DNA from: Vibrio pelagius
GTDB lineage: Bacteria > Pseudomonadota > Gammaproteobacteria > Enterobacterales > Vibrionaceae
NCBI RefSeq assembly: GCF_024347575.1
Contig: NZ_AP025504.1
Location: 1-64,000 of the forward strand
Direction: 5' to 3'
DNA length: 64,000 nt
Within the stretch, counting starts at the first letter, position 1. Every line of letters starts with the position of its first letter. The translations under genes and the position numbers were made by a program. A model generated the notes under the pieces. The model was not told where the DNA came from. It saw only the letters and a list, made by a program, of their open reading frames with translations, and did not search any database. Shown one piece after another: positions 53,776 to 63,471 of this stretch.

Positions 53776-55050
53776 ATGGTTACTGTAATGAAATTGACCC
53801 TAATTAGTAAAACAATTGCTTATACACTTCTTACACTCGCTGCGCCTTCTGCATTCGCTGAGAATACAGATCAAGTACCCGTTACCGTGGAACAGGCGAC
53901 GACCCAAGTTTTTACCTCATCAATTAACGAGGTAGGTAAGATCCGTGCCACTGACTCCGCCGCATTGACATTCAGTGCATCAGAAAAGCTTCTCAAAATT
54001 CACTTTAAAGACGGCGATTTTGTAAAAAAGGGGGATGTCATCGCACAGCTTGATGACACCACAGCGAAAGCGGATCTAGATAAAGCGAAGAGTTCATTGG
54101 CGTTGGCGAAATCAAAGCTCAAACGTGTTCAAGAACTCCTTAAAAAGCAGCCTGATTCAATGTCTCAACAAGATGTTGAAGAGCTAAAGGAGCAGGCGAA
54201 TTTAGCCGCCGCAGATTTCCGTCAAAAAAAGGCGTTAATGAACAATTATGTGTTGATTGCTCCGTTTGATGGTCAGCTTACTAACTTTAGCCACTCTGTA
54301 GGAAGTCGAATCGATAGTTCTAACGTGTTGGTGAGTTTGATCAAACTTGATCCTGTTGAGGTTCAATACTCAATTGGACAGTCCGACCTAGGTTCAGCGA
54401 AGCTAGGTCAAGATGTATCGATTGAAGTCGATTCTTTTGCTGGCGAAACGTTTAAAGGGGTTGTGGACTATATTGCACCAGCCGTTGATGAGAGCTCTGG
54501 TCGTGTCGAGATTCACGCTCACATTAAGAACCCAGAACATCGCCTTGTTCCAGGTATGTTCGCTAAACTGAGCCAAGTGACGAGCGATGAGGAGCCGGAG
54601 TTAGTGATTTCTCAAAACGCCGTTCTAGCGAAAGACAACACCCGTTTTGTTTGGGTCGTGAATGGCGAGACGATTGAACAAAGAGTGGTTGAATTGGGAG
54701 TTAACACCAACGACGGCCACGTTGTGATTGAAGACGGACTGCTGCTAGGTGAAAAGATCGTTGTTACTGGTCAACAGAATCTTAAACAGAGTTCTCTGGT
54801 TAAAGTCATCAACACTGCACCAACGGAAGCGGAACCAACAACCTCTGTAAATGTACACGGCGGGCCGACAGCTTATTTACTTCATGAGCCCGAAAACACG
54901 TCATCGGCAAAAAAGGGTTCGGAAGGCAACTCTTTAGAAACCTATCAACAAGCAACGACAGAATCAGTCATTTTAGATTCAAACAACGAAAACTCACCAC
55001 AAAGCAGCACGGAAGCGACAACAGTAGGAGTGAACAATGAAGCTTCCTGA
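53776..55050 (+). CDS. RND efflux periplasmic adaptor (membrane fusion protein)
   Basis: Periplasmic adaptor of up to 424 residues. A signal peptide (ending APSAFA) is followed by the barrel-sandwich start (EVGKIRATDSAALTFSASE), an alpha-helical hairpin (about 100-155), the return lipoyl half with NYVLIAPFDGQL, and beta-barrel and membrane-proximal domains. Beyond about residue 350 there is a Ser/Thr/Glu-rich tail of some 70 residues that is not typical of the family. The start could be 53776 or 53788; neither has a strong ribosome site. The gene overlaps the RND pump gene by 14 bases. It has no encoded outer-membrane channel nearby and so probably uses TolC. Confidence 0.9.
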   Translation: MVTVMKLTLISKTIAYTLLTLAAPSAFAENTDQVPVTVEQATTQVFTSSINEVGKIRATDSAALTFSASEKLLKIHFKDGDFVKKGDVIAQLDDTTAKADLDKAKSSLALAKSKLKRVQELLKKQPDSMSQQDVEELKEQANLAAADFRQKKALMNNYVLIAPFDGQLTNFSHSVGSRIDSSNVLVSLIKLDPVEVQYSIGQSDLGSAKLGQDVSIEVDSFAGETFKGVVDYIAPAVDESSGRVEIHAHIKNPEHRLVPGMFAKLSQVTSDEEPELVISQNAVLAKDNTRFVWVVNGETIEQRVVELGVNTNDGHVVIEDGLLLGEKIVVTGQQNLKQSSLVKVINTAPTEAEPTTSVNVHGGPTAYLLHEPENTSSAKKGSEGNSLETYQQATTESVILDSNNENSPQSSTEATTVGVNNEAS

Positions 55051-58000
55051 GATTTGCATTAAGCATCCAGTGTTTGCATCTGTGCTTAGCATCGCCATAG
55101 TATTGATTGGTTTACTCTCTTTTCAAAAGTTATCTATTCAATACTTCCCCGAACATAAAACGCCATCGGCCACGGTGACTGCCGCGATCAACGGTGCCAG
55201 CGCAGAGTTCATGTCACGTAACGTAGCTGACAAGCTTATTACTGCTGCAACGGGGCTTGATAGCGTAAAAACCATGACGACAGACTGCCAAGAGGGTACC
55301 TGCAGCTTGAAGATAATGTTCGAAGATGACGTTGATGAGGTCGAATACACCGGCTTGATGAACAATCTACGCAGTAGTGTTGAAGCGATTGGCGATTTTC
55401 CGCCGAGCATGACCGATCAACCAACCGTGACGGATGACTCTTCTGATACTAGCACGCCGAGCAATGTGATTACCTTTATTAACTCGGGCAATATGTCTAA
55501 GCAGGAGATGTTTGATTACATCAGCCAGCAAGTTGTGCCTCAGTTTAAGCATATTCAAGGTGTGGGGGGCGTATGGGGTCCATATGGTGGCAGTTCAAAA
55601 GCAGTGCGTGTTTGGTTACAACCGGATCGTATGATGGCGCTGAATATCAGTGCGTCTGATGTTGTAAGTACACTGAGCTCGTACAATGCAACCTTTACTG
55701 CGGGGACGATTAAAGGTCAGGTTCGCGATTTCTCTATTAACCCCGTAAACCAAGTCACCAGCGTTGAAGATGTTCGTGATCTTGTTATCCGAGTCGATAA
55801 TGGCAAGATCATCCGTGTGGGCGACATAGCCGACGTACAAATGGGTGAAGAGAGCCTAGCGCCAAGTATCCTTCGCGTTGATGACAAGTTAGCGATGTCT
55901 ATTCAAGTACTGCCACTTAAGAGTGAGAACCCAGTTACGGTGGCAGACAGAGTGAAATTACAAAGTGAAGACATTCAGTCTCAGTTGCCAGAAGGCATCG
56001 AGATGAAGATGGTCTATAACCAAGCAGATTTCATCAAAGCAGCAATCGATCAGGGCTTCATGACGTTAGTCGAGGCGGTTGTTCTAGTATCAGCGGTGGT
56101 GATCATCTTCTTGGGTTCTTTCCGAGTCGCTTCGATTCCTATTATCACGATTCCGGTGTGTGTAATCGGTGTATTTGCCGTGATGTGGGGATTGGGTTTT
56201 AGTATCAACGTTCTCACCATATTGGCGATCATTCTCGCGATTGGCTTAGTTGTGGATGATGCGATTGTAGTTGCGGAAAACTGTTATCGTCATATCGAAG
56301 AGGGCGAGACACCACTGAATGCGGCGTTGAAAGGGAGCCGTGAGATTGTGTTCCCTGTGATTGCGATGACGCTGACGTTAGCCGTGGTTTATCTACCTAT
56401 CGGTTTGATGGCGGGCCTGACGGCTGACTTGTTCAAACAGTTCGCTTTCACCTTAGCTGCGGCCGTGATCATTTCAGGTTTTGTGGCGTTGACCCTATCG
56501 CCAATGATGAGTGCCTACCTAATGAAGCCGGTGTCTACACCTGCCAAATGGTACTCTGTTGTCGATTCAAAACTGAACAATTTGTCAGACCGTTACAGCG
56601 CAGAGTTGAACAAATGGTTTGAACGTAAAGTGCTGATGACCGGAATAGCGTTGGTCATGGTGGCCTTGTCAGCGGTCGCTGTATGGAAAATGCCTCAGGT
56701 ATTACTACCGACTGAAGATACTGGCTTTGTTGAAGTAACATCAACACCACCAACCGGTGTGGGTCGTCAGTATCATCTAGACAACAACAAGCAACTCAAT
56801 TCGGTGTTTAAAGGCAATGATGCGATTGAAGCGAACCTGTCTTACATTGAGGGCACACCAACCAACCACGTATTGCTAAAACCATGGGGTGATCGAGATA
56901 AGTCGGCAGACGAACTTCTGAACGAGTTTATTGCCGATGCCAAGAACAGTGTTTCTGCTTATGGTATGTCTTTTAAAGTGCGCACTGCTGACAATCTAAA
57001 TATCGCGACCAATATGGTACTCGAACTGACGACGGTGAATCGAGATATCAATGCGTTATCTGAAACGGCACATAAAGTGGTTGAAGCATTAGAAAGCTAC
57101 GAAGGCGTGACCAATGTGCGTAACTCAATGTTACGGGATCAGCTGCGTTATGATCTTTCCATTGATCGCAATGCGATTGTTCTGTCTGGTGTGGATTATG
57201 GCAATGTAACCAATGCACTCTCGACTTTCTTAGGCTCCGTGAAAGCGGCTGACCTTCAAGCTGACGATGGTTATACCTATCCAATCCAAGTGCAGGTTAA
57301 CCTAAACGCTTTAGGTGACTTCAAGGTGTTGGATAAGCTTTATGTCGATTCAGAATCTGGTCAGCGACTGCCACTGTCTCAGTTTGTATCGATCAAACAA
57401 GTGACATCTGAATCGAGCTTTAAAACCTTTATGGGTCAGTACAGCGCGGAAATTACCGCTGATTTAATGCCTGGCTTTACCTCGAGTGATGTTAAAGCTT
57501 ACGTCGACCGAGTCGTACCAGAGTTGCTCGAAGATGCTCAGAGTTATGAATTCAACGGCATTGTAAAAGATCTTGTGGATTCAAGTGCTGGGGCGCAGAT
57601 GCTATTCGTGTTAGCCCTAGTGTTCATCTTCCTAATCTTAGCGGCGCAGTTCGAGAGTTTTGTTGATCCGATGATCATCTTGCTTACGGTTCCACTGTGT
57701 ATTGTTGGTGCGGTATTGACCTTGTCGATATTTGGTCAGAGCTTAAATATCTACTCTAAGATCGGGTTGTTGACCTTGGTCGGTCTGGTGACCAAACACG
57801 GTATCTTGCTGGTGGAATTTGCCAACGAGCAGCGTAAGAAAGGTGCGACGGCGAAACAAGCGGCAATGGTGAGCGCACGCTCTCGACTGAGACCGATTCT
57901 GATGACGTCCCTGACGATGATCCTTGGTTCATTACCATTGGCATTGGCGGAAGGACCGGGCTCACTGGGTCGTATTAATATTGGACTAGTATTAGTTGGT

Positions 58001-58114
58001 GGTTTAACCGTGGGGACTTTCTTCTCATTGTTCCTGGTTCCGGTGGCATATGTAGGAATGGCAAATTTGAAACCTGCGGACACTCTCTCCAGGTTGAGAA
58101 CGAAAGCAGCTTAA
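55037..58114 (+). CDS. RND efflux pump inner-membrane transporter
   Basis: Inner-membrane proton-driven pump of 1025 residues, the trimeric RND fold. The N-terminus has the usual helix (HPVFASVLSIAIVLIGLLSF) and IQYFPE motif. The proton-relay Asp pair is in GLVVDDAIVVAEN (TM4), and the TM10 Lys is in TKHGILLVEFANEQ. Two large periplasmic loops carry the drug-binding porter domains. It works with the overlapping adaptor gene. The substrate is not predictable, though its place beside lipid-processing genes raises the idea of bile acids or fatty acids. Vibrio carries several such pumps and I cannot assign it to a named one. Confidence 0.95.
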   Translation: MKLPEICIKHPVFASVLSIAIVLIGLLSFQKLSIQYFPEHKTPSATVTAAINGASAEFMSRNVADKLITAATGLDSVKTMTTDCQEGTCSLKIMFEDDVDEVEYTGLMNNLRSSVEAIGDFPPSMTDQPTVTDDSSDTSTPSNVITFINSGNMSKQEMFDYISQQVVPQFKHIQGVGGVWGPYGGSSKAVRVWLQPDRMMALNISASDVVSTLSSYNATFTAGTIKGQVRDFSINPVNQVTSVEDVRDLVIRVDNGKIIRVGDIADVQMGEESLAPSILRVDDKLAMSIQVLPLKSENPVTVADRVKLQSEDIQSQLPEGIEMKMVYNQADFIKAAIDQGFMTLVEAVVLVSAVVIIFLGSFRVASIPIITIPVCVIGVFAVMWGLGFSINVLTILAIILAIGLVVDDAIVVAENCYRHIEEGETPLNAALKGSREIVFPVIAMTLTLAVVYLPIGLMAGLTADLFKQFAFTLAAAVIISGFVALTLSPMMSAYLMKPVSTPAKWYSVVDSKLNNLSDRYSAELNKWFERKVLMTGIALVMVALSAVAVWKMPQVLLPTEDTGFVEVTSTPPTGVGRQYHLDNNKQLNSVFKGNDAIEANLSYIEGTPTNHVLLKPWGDRDKSADELLNEFIADAKNSVSAYGMSFKVRTADNLNIATNMVLELTTVNRDINALSETAHKVVEALESYEGVTNVRNSMLRDQLRYDLSIDRNAIVLSGVDYGNVTNALSTFLGSVKAADLQADDGYTYPIQVQVNLNALGDFKVLDKLYVDSESGQRLPLSQFVSIKQVTSESSFKTFMGQYSAEITADLMPGFTSSDVKAYVDRVVPELLEDAQSYEFNGIVKDLVDSSAGAQMLFVLALVFIFLILAAQFESFVDPMIILLTVPLCIVGAVLTLSIFGQSLNIYSKIGLLTLVGLVTKHGILLVEFANEQRKKGATAKQAAMVSARSRLRPILMTSLTMILGSLPLALAEGPGSLGRINIGLVLVGGLTVGTFFSLFLVPVAYVGMANLKPADTLSRLRTKAA

Positions 58115-58134
58115 CTTAGACGTTTTTAAATGAT

Positions 58135-58180
58135 GCGCAGGTGAGATTGAGTAGAACATAATTTCACCTGCGCTTTTTTT
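58135..58180 (+). terminator. Intrinsic terminator of the RND operon
   Basis: GCGCAGGTGA pairs perfectly with TCACCTGCGC, extended by a few further pairs, followed by seven T residues. Confidence 0.9.
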
Positions 58181-58245
58181 ATACCAAATTTCACGCTTTA
58201 AGCACGGTCTTGTTTCATTTTTGAGATTTTTGCTAATAAATCCCT

Positions 58246-58285
58246 CTACATTTCATAATTATGACACTCTGTCATAAAAATGTAG
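58246..58285. repeat. Nested inverted repeat upstream of the chemoreceptor gene
   Basis: Outer arms CTACATTT (58246-58253) and AAATGTAG (58278-58285) enclose ATGACA-CTC-TGTCAT (58261-58275). Possible operator or cruciform. Confidence 0.45.
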
Positions 58286-58439
58286 CAATAGACCTGTAGT
58301 CACTGATTCTCGATCACTCTCTCATTTATTTAATTTTTGAAAATTCACTGTCTGTTAACATATAAGACTGTGTTACAGGTCTCGTTTATGACCCAACCTT
58401 GTTGATAGAGTTCTCACTAAGGGTCGTTATTTACATCAG

Positions 58440-60209
58440 ATGTTTTATATGAATATTAAAAATAAACTATTTTCATTGGGTCTATTCTCAATTTTAGGGA
58501 TGGTATCTCTACTATTTACCACCTCCCATTTTACAAAAACCGGTGAGCAGCTTCATGAAGCAACATTGATCACTAAAGATTTAGAAGTTCGTTTGCTTAA
58601 CTTGCGTCGAAACGAGAAAGATTTCCTTCTCCGAAGCGATATTAAGTACTTAGACAAGTTTGAAAACAACTACCGTCAGTTTCAGGACCTAGAATCCGAG
58701 TTGGCGGGTGTTCTTGAAGATTTAAGTCTCGCGAATACAGCGCAGCTAAGACAGGACATCTCCGACTACCATAAGAGCTTTACGGAGCTTGTCGGCGCGT
58801 ACCAAGTTTTGGGTCTATCAGATGATGAAGGCTTATTGGGTCAATTCCACGAAGACTTGGCCGTGAGCTTTGAAAGAGCTTCAGACGAAGAGAGGCTTGC
58901 TATGTACCAATTCAATGAGTTGGTTGAACAGGGCAACCTTGATTTGAGCTTACTCTCTAATGCTCAGGTAAGCTTCTTAAACTCAGCTCAGCAGGTTGTA
59001 GATCAGAGAGTTAAAATTGGCCTAAAGCACAATGAAGGTTTACTAGGCGAGGCGCGCTCTGCTTCTCATAAGGTAGAAACGCAGTTTAAAGAGTTTTCAT
59101 CACTGCTCAAAGATACTACTGCTGAACAGCTAGACAGGTTGAACCTTATAAACAAAGTATTAAGCGGCACGTTGCTCGTCATTATTGTTGTGTTGAGTTG
59201 GGTGATCGTTCGTTCTATTGTTGGCCGTATTGACTCTCTGTTGTCTGTTATTCGCCGTATTGTGGATTCGAACGACGTTTCGATTCGCTCAGAGTTGAAA
59301 GGGCACGATGAGCTAGGTTCACTGGGTGAATATTTTAATCAGTTGTTGGATCAGCTAGAGAAGCTTATCTCGGCATCTCAGAAGAAGTCTCAGCAGCTCA
59401 CTTCAAGCACATCAAATATGCATAATGAACTGGAATCAGTGATTAAGCAGTTTGACGTTCAAGCAAACCACACGAGTGAAATGACAGTATCAGTTCAAGA
59501 GATGGTGCAAACGATTGGTGAGATCTCTGAAAGTACCGCGATTGCAGCTGAAGGCGTTCAAAAAGCGCGTCTTAATGCAGATAAAGGTCGTGAAGTTGTG
59601 GTTGAGACTATCAACAATATCACACAGCTGTCTGAACGTCTGTCGAGCAGCCAAGACTCTATTAGCTCATTGAACCACCATGTCGACCAGATTGGTGATG
59701 CGGTTAACATCATCCAAGGTATCGCTGAGCAGACTAACTTGCTAGCACTTAATGCGGCAATTGAAGCTGCACGTGCAGGTGAACAAGGTCGAGGCTTCGC
59801 CGTTGTAGCAGATGAGGTTCGAGCTCTAGCAAGTCGTACTCACCAATCAACGACAGAAATTACCAACGTGGTGTCTGCGATCCAAAGTCAAATGGAAGCT
59901 TCTATGGCGGAAATTGGTGAGTGTAACTCTCAAGGCCAACGCACGTTGAGCGACTCTGAATCATTGGATTCAAGCCTACAGCTGATTTTAAGTGATATGG
60001 AAGATATTCAAGGCAACTCAGAGCGCATAGCTTCTGCAATTGAAGAGCAAGGTGCGGTAATGGCCCAGGTGAGCGACTCCATTACTGAACTCGGCACTAT
60101 TTCTAAGCAGAATACGGCTTCCGCTCAACACTGCTTGGTGGAGGTTGATAAAGTCGCAGCACAGGCGAATGAGATGGACAGTGCAGTGGCGCAGTTCAAA
60201 ACATCATAA
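58440..60209 (+). CDS. Methyl-accepting chemotaxis protein with HBM-type sensor
   Basis: Chemoreceptor of 589 residues. TM1 (about 9-28) precedes a helical periplasmic sensor (about 30-235) with the [11 protein letters not shown] motif typical of the helical bimodular (HBM) domain, which binds organic acids or other small ligands. TM2 (about 239-258), a HAMP domain and the long coiled-coil signalling region follow; its hairpin tip contains [20 protein letters not shown]. The start could be 58440 or 58449; neither has an ideal ribosome site. No chemotaxis genes are nearby, so it is an orphan receptor. The ligand is unknown. Confidence 0.93.
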   Translation: MFYMNIKNKLFSLGLFSILGMVSLLFTTSHFTKTGEQLHEATLITKDLEVRLLNLRRNEKDFLLRSDIKYLDKFENNYRQFQDLESELAGVLEDLSLANTAQLRQDISDYHKSFTELVGAYQVLGLSDDEGLLGQFHEDLAVSFERASDEERLAMYQFNELVEQGNLDLSLLSNAQVSFLNSAQQVVDQRVKIGLKHNEGLLGEARSASHKVETQFKEFSSLLKDTTAEQLDRLNLINKVLSGTLLVIIVVLSWVIVRSIVGRIDSLLSVIRRIVDSNDVSIRSELKGHDELGSLGEYFNQLLDQLEKLISASQKKSQQLTSSTSNMHNELESVIKQFDVQANHTSEMTVSVQEMVQTIGEISESTAIAAEGVQKARLNADKGREVVVETINNITQLSERLSSSQDSISSLNHHVDQIGDAVNIIQGIAEQTNLLALNAAIEAARAGEQGRGFAVVADEVRALASRTHQSTTEITNVVSAIQSQMEASMAEIGECNSQGQRTLSDSESLDSSLQLILSDMEDIQGNSERIASAIEEQGAVMAQVSDSITELGTISKQNTASAQHCLVEVDKVAAQANEMDSAVAQFKTS

Positions 60210-60280
60210 ACTATGACAGTCAAAGCATTTACGAGTTAGAGCCATTGTTTGCGAAACCTCTTTAATGTTGAAGAAAAGAC

Positions 60281-60309
60281 AAAGGCGCACAATTAAACGC
60301 GCCTTTTTG
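60281..60309 (+). terminator. Intrinsic terminator of the chemoreceptor gene
   Basis: AAGGCGC pairs with GCGCCTT around a ten-base loop, then a T-run. Confidence 0.88.
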
Positions 60310-60394
60310 GTTCAACAAGGATCGTTTAGGCGATTTTAGAAAAGGAAGCAGCAGGAATTAGGCGGATGTTGCTATCTAAGCGTTAATAAAAACG

Positions 60395-60430
60395 AAAAGA
60401 GCCCACGAATCGATCGAGAGCTCATTTTTA
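60395..60430 (-). terminator. Intrinsic terminator of mngR
   Basis: On the minus strand GAGCTC pairs with GGGCTC (one G-U) around a loop, followed by TTTT. Weaker than its neighbours. Confidence 0.55.
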
Positions 60431-60451
60431 TTAAGGTACAGCTACAGCTTA

Positions 60452-61177
60452 CTATGCTTGACGCTGTCTCTTCGCAACTAAAGTAAAGCGGTAGTCGTTG
60501 GAAGTAAAGTAGTTACGACTGTATTCAAATACTGTGTCGTCAGCCAAATAGCCACGAGTTCGTTTTTCAATGATCGGTTGTGCTGGATCGATCCCGAGTT
60601 GTTCGGCCACATCGGCTGGAGGTAAAACCGGGACCAGCTCTTGTTCACTGCGATCGATCACCATTCCCTTTGTTTTCTCGATGAAGTCATATTTCGACTT
60701 CTGCATTACCTGATAGGTGAGGTCTGGGAATAAGTTAACTGGCAGCCAAGTTTCTTCAACAGTAATTGGGCTATTATCCATATGACGAACACGTTTTACA
60801 TAGAACACCATCTCACCCTCACCGATGTCTAAATGTTCAGACATGGCGAGCGAACACGGCTTTATCTCAAATGCGAGTACATCACTGTGAGTCACTACAT
60901 CTAAGTGAGCCCATTTCTCTTGGAAGCTTGATTGTTGATAGATGTCGTAATTGATCTTGTTCTCTTTAACGTAAGTACCGCTACCTTGAACACTTTCTAA
61001 TTCGTCATTCTCGATCAGCAACTTCAATGCTTGTCTTACGGTTACACGACTAACAGAAAATACTTCCCTGAGCTGCGCCTCGGTTGGCAATGCTTCGCCA
61101 ACTTTGTATTCACCAGATTTGATTTTGTCTCGGATTGCATCGGCGATTTTGCGATACATCGGGAGTCTTGCCATTTT
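60452..61177 (-). CDS. mngR: MngR, GntR-family repressor of mannosylglycerate genes
   Basis: Repressor of 241 residues. The N-terminal GntR winged helix contains ALPTEAQLREVFSVSRVTVR and the C-terminal UTRA domain binds a sugar phosphate. Segments such as GSGTYVKENKINYDI and EETWLPVNLFPDLTYQVM parallel E. coli MngR. I chose the ATG at 61177 (MARLPMYRK), which has GAGG five bases upstream and fits the family length; the frame extends further upstream without support. Divergent from mngA, with repeated TACAA-type elements between the two that are likely operators. Confidence 0.92.
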   Translation of the reverse strand, partial: KMARLPMYRKIADAIRDKIKSGEYKVGEALPTEAQLREVFSVSRVTVRQALKLLIENDELESVQGSGTYVKENKINYDIYQQSSFQEKWAHLDVVTHSDVLAFEIKPCSLAMSEHLDIGEGEMVFYVKRVRHMDNSPITVEETWLPVNLFPDLTYQVMQKSKYDFIEKTKGMVIDRSEQELVPVLPPADVAEQLGIDPAQPIIEKRTRGYLADDTVFEYSRNYFTSNDYRFTLVAKRQRQA

Positions 61178-61301
61178 TGCCTCATTAATCGCTAGGGCGA
61201 CTAGACTTAAATAATTTGTTGTTAAATGCCGTAATTTGACGGTACCCAATAATCTTGAATCACGTTAGGGTGATAATCGTATGGGTGTCTGTAGTGCTTA
61301 T

Positions 61302-61430
61302 AATACAAATTAAATGGTACATCTCAAGCTTTCTCGTACATTCGAAAGATATCTTTAAAATACAAATTAAATACAAATTTGCGTTCATGAGATCGTGATC
61401 ACGGATCATATGTCTCTAAGTTGTATTATT
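61302..61430. promoter_or_regulatory. Repeated TATACAA-type elements in mngR-mngA region
   Basis: AATACAAATTAAAT occurs at 61302-61315 and 61359-61372, directly followed by AAATACAAATTT at 61369-61380, and an inverted ATTGTATTATT-type copy near 61420-61430. These repeats fit binding sites for the GntR-type repressor MngR. Confidence 0.65.
61388..61403. promoter_or_regulatory. Possible CRP site upstream of mngA
   Basis: TGAGA-TCGTGA-TCACG has the CRP layout TGTGA N6 TCACA with eight of ten core bases matching. It lies about 100 bases before the mngA start, consistent with catabolite control of a PTS operon. Confidence 0.5.
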
Positions 61431-61486
61431 GTCATCGTCGGCAGGGAGAACTGTCGCACTAATCCGTGACAATGGGACAGAAGGTT

Positions 61487-63421
61487 ATGAAACTTACAAC
61501 TCTAACTAACAAGTCGCTCGTAAATCTGCAAACTACGTTTAGCAGCCGAGAAGAAGCGATTAATGCACTGGCTGAGCAACTGGATCAGCAAGGTAAACTA
61601 TATGACAAACAGCTGTATCTAGATGCTGTATTTGCGCGTGAAGCTCAAGGCCCAACAGCACTTGGTGAAGGCCTTGCAGTACCGCATGGTAAGACTGACG
61701 CGGTTAAAGAAGCAGGTTTTGCCGTTGCAACACTTAAGCAAGACATGAAATGGAAAGGCCTTGATGAAGACGAAGATGTGAATCTAATCTTCTTGATCGC
61801 GATTCCAAATGCAGAAGCGGGCTCTACCCACATGCATCTGCTGACTGAATTGACCACAACGCTTGTTGATGATGATGTTCGCGAAGCCGTATTGAAAGCG
61901 ACCACTGCTGAAGAGATTTTCGCGCTATTAGATGGTGAAAATCAAACGGAAGAAAAACAAGACAACTTAGATACAAATGCGCCAACAATTGTATGTGTTA
62001 CTGCTTGTCCTGCGGGCATCGCTCATACCTATATGGCTGCTGAGTATTTGGAAAAAGCGGGTAAGAAGCTGGGTTACAACGTTCATGTTGAGAAGCAGGG
62101 CGCTAATGGTATCGAAGACCGCTTAACTGCTGACCAGCTTAATAATGCCGTTGCTTGTGTCTTCGCAGCCGAAGTCGCAATCAAAGAGCTTGATCGCTTT
62201 AACGGTATCCCACGAGTAGAAACTCCGGTAGCAGAGCCGATTAAACACGCTGAGCGCATTTTAAATGACGCGATTGATGAATCTAAAAATGGCAATGGCG
62301 CTGATCGCACCGTGGCAACAGATGATAAGCCGAAGAAATTGCCACTTAAAACTGAGCTCAAGCAAGCGCTTCTTTCAGGTATCTCTTACGCTGTTCCCCT
62401 AATCGTTGCTGGTGGTACTGTTCTGGCAGTCGCTGTTCTTATCGCTCAAATTTTTGACCTGCAAGAGCTGTACGCAACCAAAGACTCTTGGTTATGGATG
62501 TACCGCAAATTAGGTGGTGGCTTGTTAGGTACATTGATGGTACCAGTACTAGCAGCTTACACAGCATACTCCCTAGCAGATAAACCTGCATTAGGCCCGG
62601 GTTTCGCAGCGGGTATCGCGGCTAACCTCATCGGTTCAGGTTTCCTTGGTGGTGTTGTTGGTGGTTTGATTGCCGGTTACGTTATGCGCTGGGTGAAAGA
62701 AAATGTTCGCCTAAGCCCTGCATTCAACGGCTTTCTGACCTTCTACCTATACCCGGTGATCGGCACATTAGTGGCGGGCTCTTTGATGCTCTTTGTTATC
62801 GGTAAACCGGTAGCATTGCTCAACCAAGGTTTGACTGATTGGCTAAACGGCATGTCGGGTACTAACGCTCTACTACTAGGCGCAATCATCGGTCTATTCG
62901 TATCGTTCGACTTGGGCGGCCCAGTTAACAAAGCGGCTTACGCATTCTGTTTAGGTGCGATGGCAAACGGTGTTTATGGTCCTTATGCAATTTTCGGCTC
63001 GGTTAAGATGGTATCTGCGTTCACGGTAACAGCATCTACTCTTATTGCTCCGCGTCTGTTTAAAGATTTCGAGATTGAAACAGGTAAGTCTACTTGGTTA
63101 CTTGGTCTAGCGGGTATTACAGAAGGTGCGATTCCAATGGCGATTGAAGATCCAATCCGTGTTATCGGCTCGTTCCTACTGGGTTCTGTCGTTACAGGTG
63201 CAATGATTGGTGCGGCAGGTATCGGTCTATCAACCCCGGGTGCAGGTATCTTCTCTATCTTCCTACTTCATGACGCTGGTTTAGGTGCATTCTCTGCCGC
63301 AGCAATTTGGTTCGGCGCAGCACTTATCGGTACGATTATTTCAACAATTACTCTTCTGGTATGGCGAGGCCACGCTGTAAAAAAGGGTAAGTTTGAAGTG
63401 CAAACCGCAGCACAAAACTAA
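61487..63421 (+). CDS. mngA: MngA, PTS enzyme IIABC for mannosylglycerate
   Basis: Fused PTS transporter that imports and phosphorylates 2-O-alpha-mannosyl-D-glycerate. Order: EIIA (about 1-140) with the phosphorylated His in LGEGLAVPHGK; EIIB (about 160-250) with the phosphorylated Cys in CVTACPAGIAHTYMA; EIIC (about 275-640) with about ten membrane helices. Long runs match E. coli MngA, for example FDLGGPVNKAAYAFCLGAMA. The ATG at 61487 (MKLTTLTNK) is chosen because it lines up with the E. coli start; in-frame GTG at 61466 and ATG at 61472 are alternatives and the ribosome site is not decisive. Divergent from mngR and followed by mngB. Confidence 0.94.
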   Translation: MKLTTLTNKSLVNLQTTFSSREEAINALAEQLDQQGKLYDKQLYLDAVFAREAQGPTALGEGLAVPHGKTDAVKEAGFAVATLKQDMKWKGLDEDEDVNLIFLIAIPNAEAGSTHMHLLTELTTTLVDDDVREAVLKATTAEEIFALLDGENQTEEKQDNLDTNAPTIVCVTACPAGIAHTYMAAEYLEKAGKKLGYNVHVEKQGANGIEDRLTADQLNNAVACVFAAEVAIKELDRFNGIPRVETPVAEPIKHAERILNDAIDESKNGNGADRTVATDDKPKKLPLKTELKQALLSGISYAVPLIVAGGTVLAVAVLIAQIFDLQELYATKDSWLWMYRKLGGGLLGTLMVPVLAAYTAYSLADKPALGPGFAAGIAANLIGSGFLGGVVGGLIAGYVMRWVKENVRLSPAFNGFLTFYLYPVIGTLVAGSLMLFVIGKPVALLNQGLTDWLNGMSGTNALLLGAIIGLFVSFDLGGPVNKAAYAFCLGAMANGVYGPYAIFGSVKMVSAFTVTASTLIAPRLFKDFEIETGKSTWLLGLAGITEGAIPMAIEDPIRVIGSFLLGSVVTGAMIGAAGIGLSTPGAGIFSIFLLHDAGLGAFSAAAIWFGAALIGTIISTITLLVWRGHAVKKGKFEVQTAAQN

Positions 63422-63471
63422 CTAAATTCTGAGTTAACTCCTTAACTCACTCAATAAATATAACGAACAAC

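Larger units (their letters stand above)
58115..58439. other. Intergenic region before the chemoreceptor gene
   Basis: About 325 bases. It contains the RND terminator and, at 58246-58285, a nested inverted repeat (CTACATTT/AAATGTAG around ATGACA/TGTCAT). The rest shows nothing recognisable. Confidence 0.5.
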
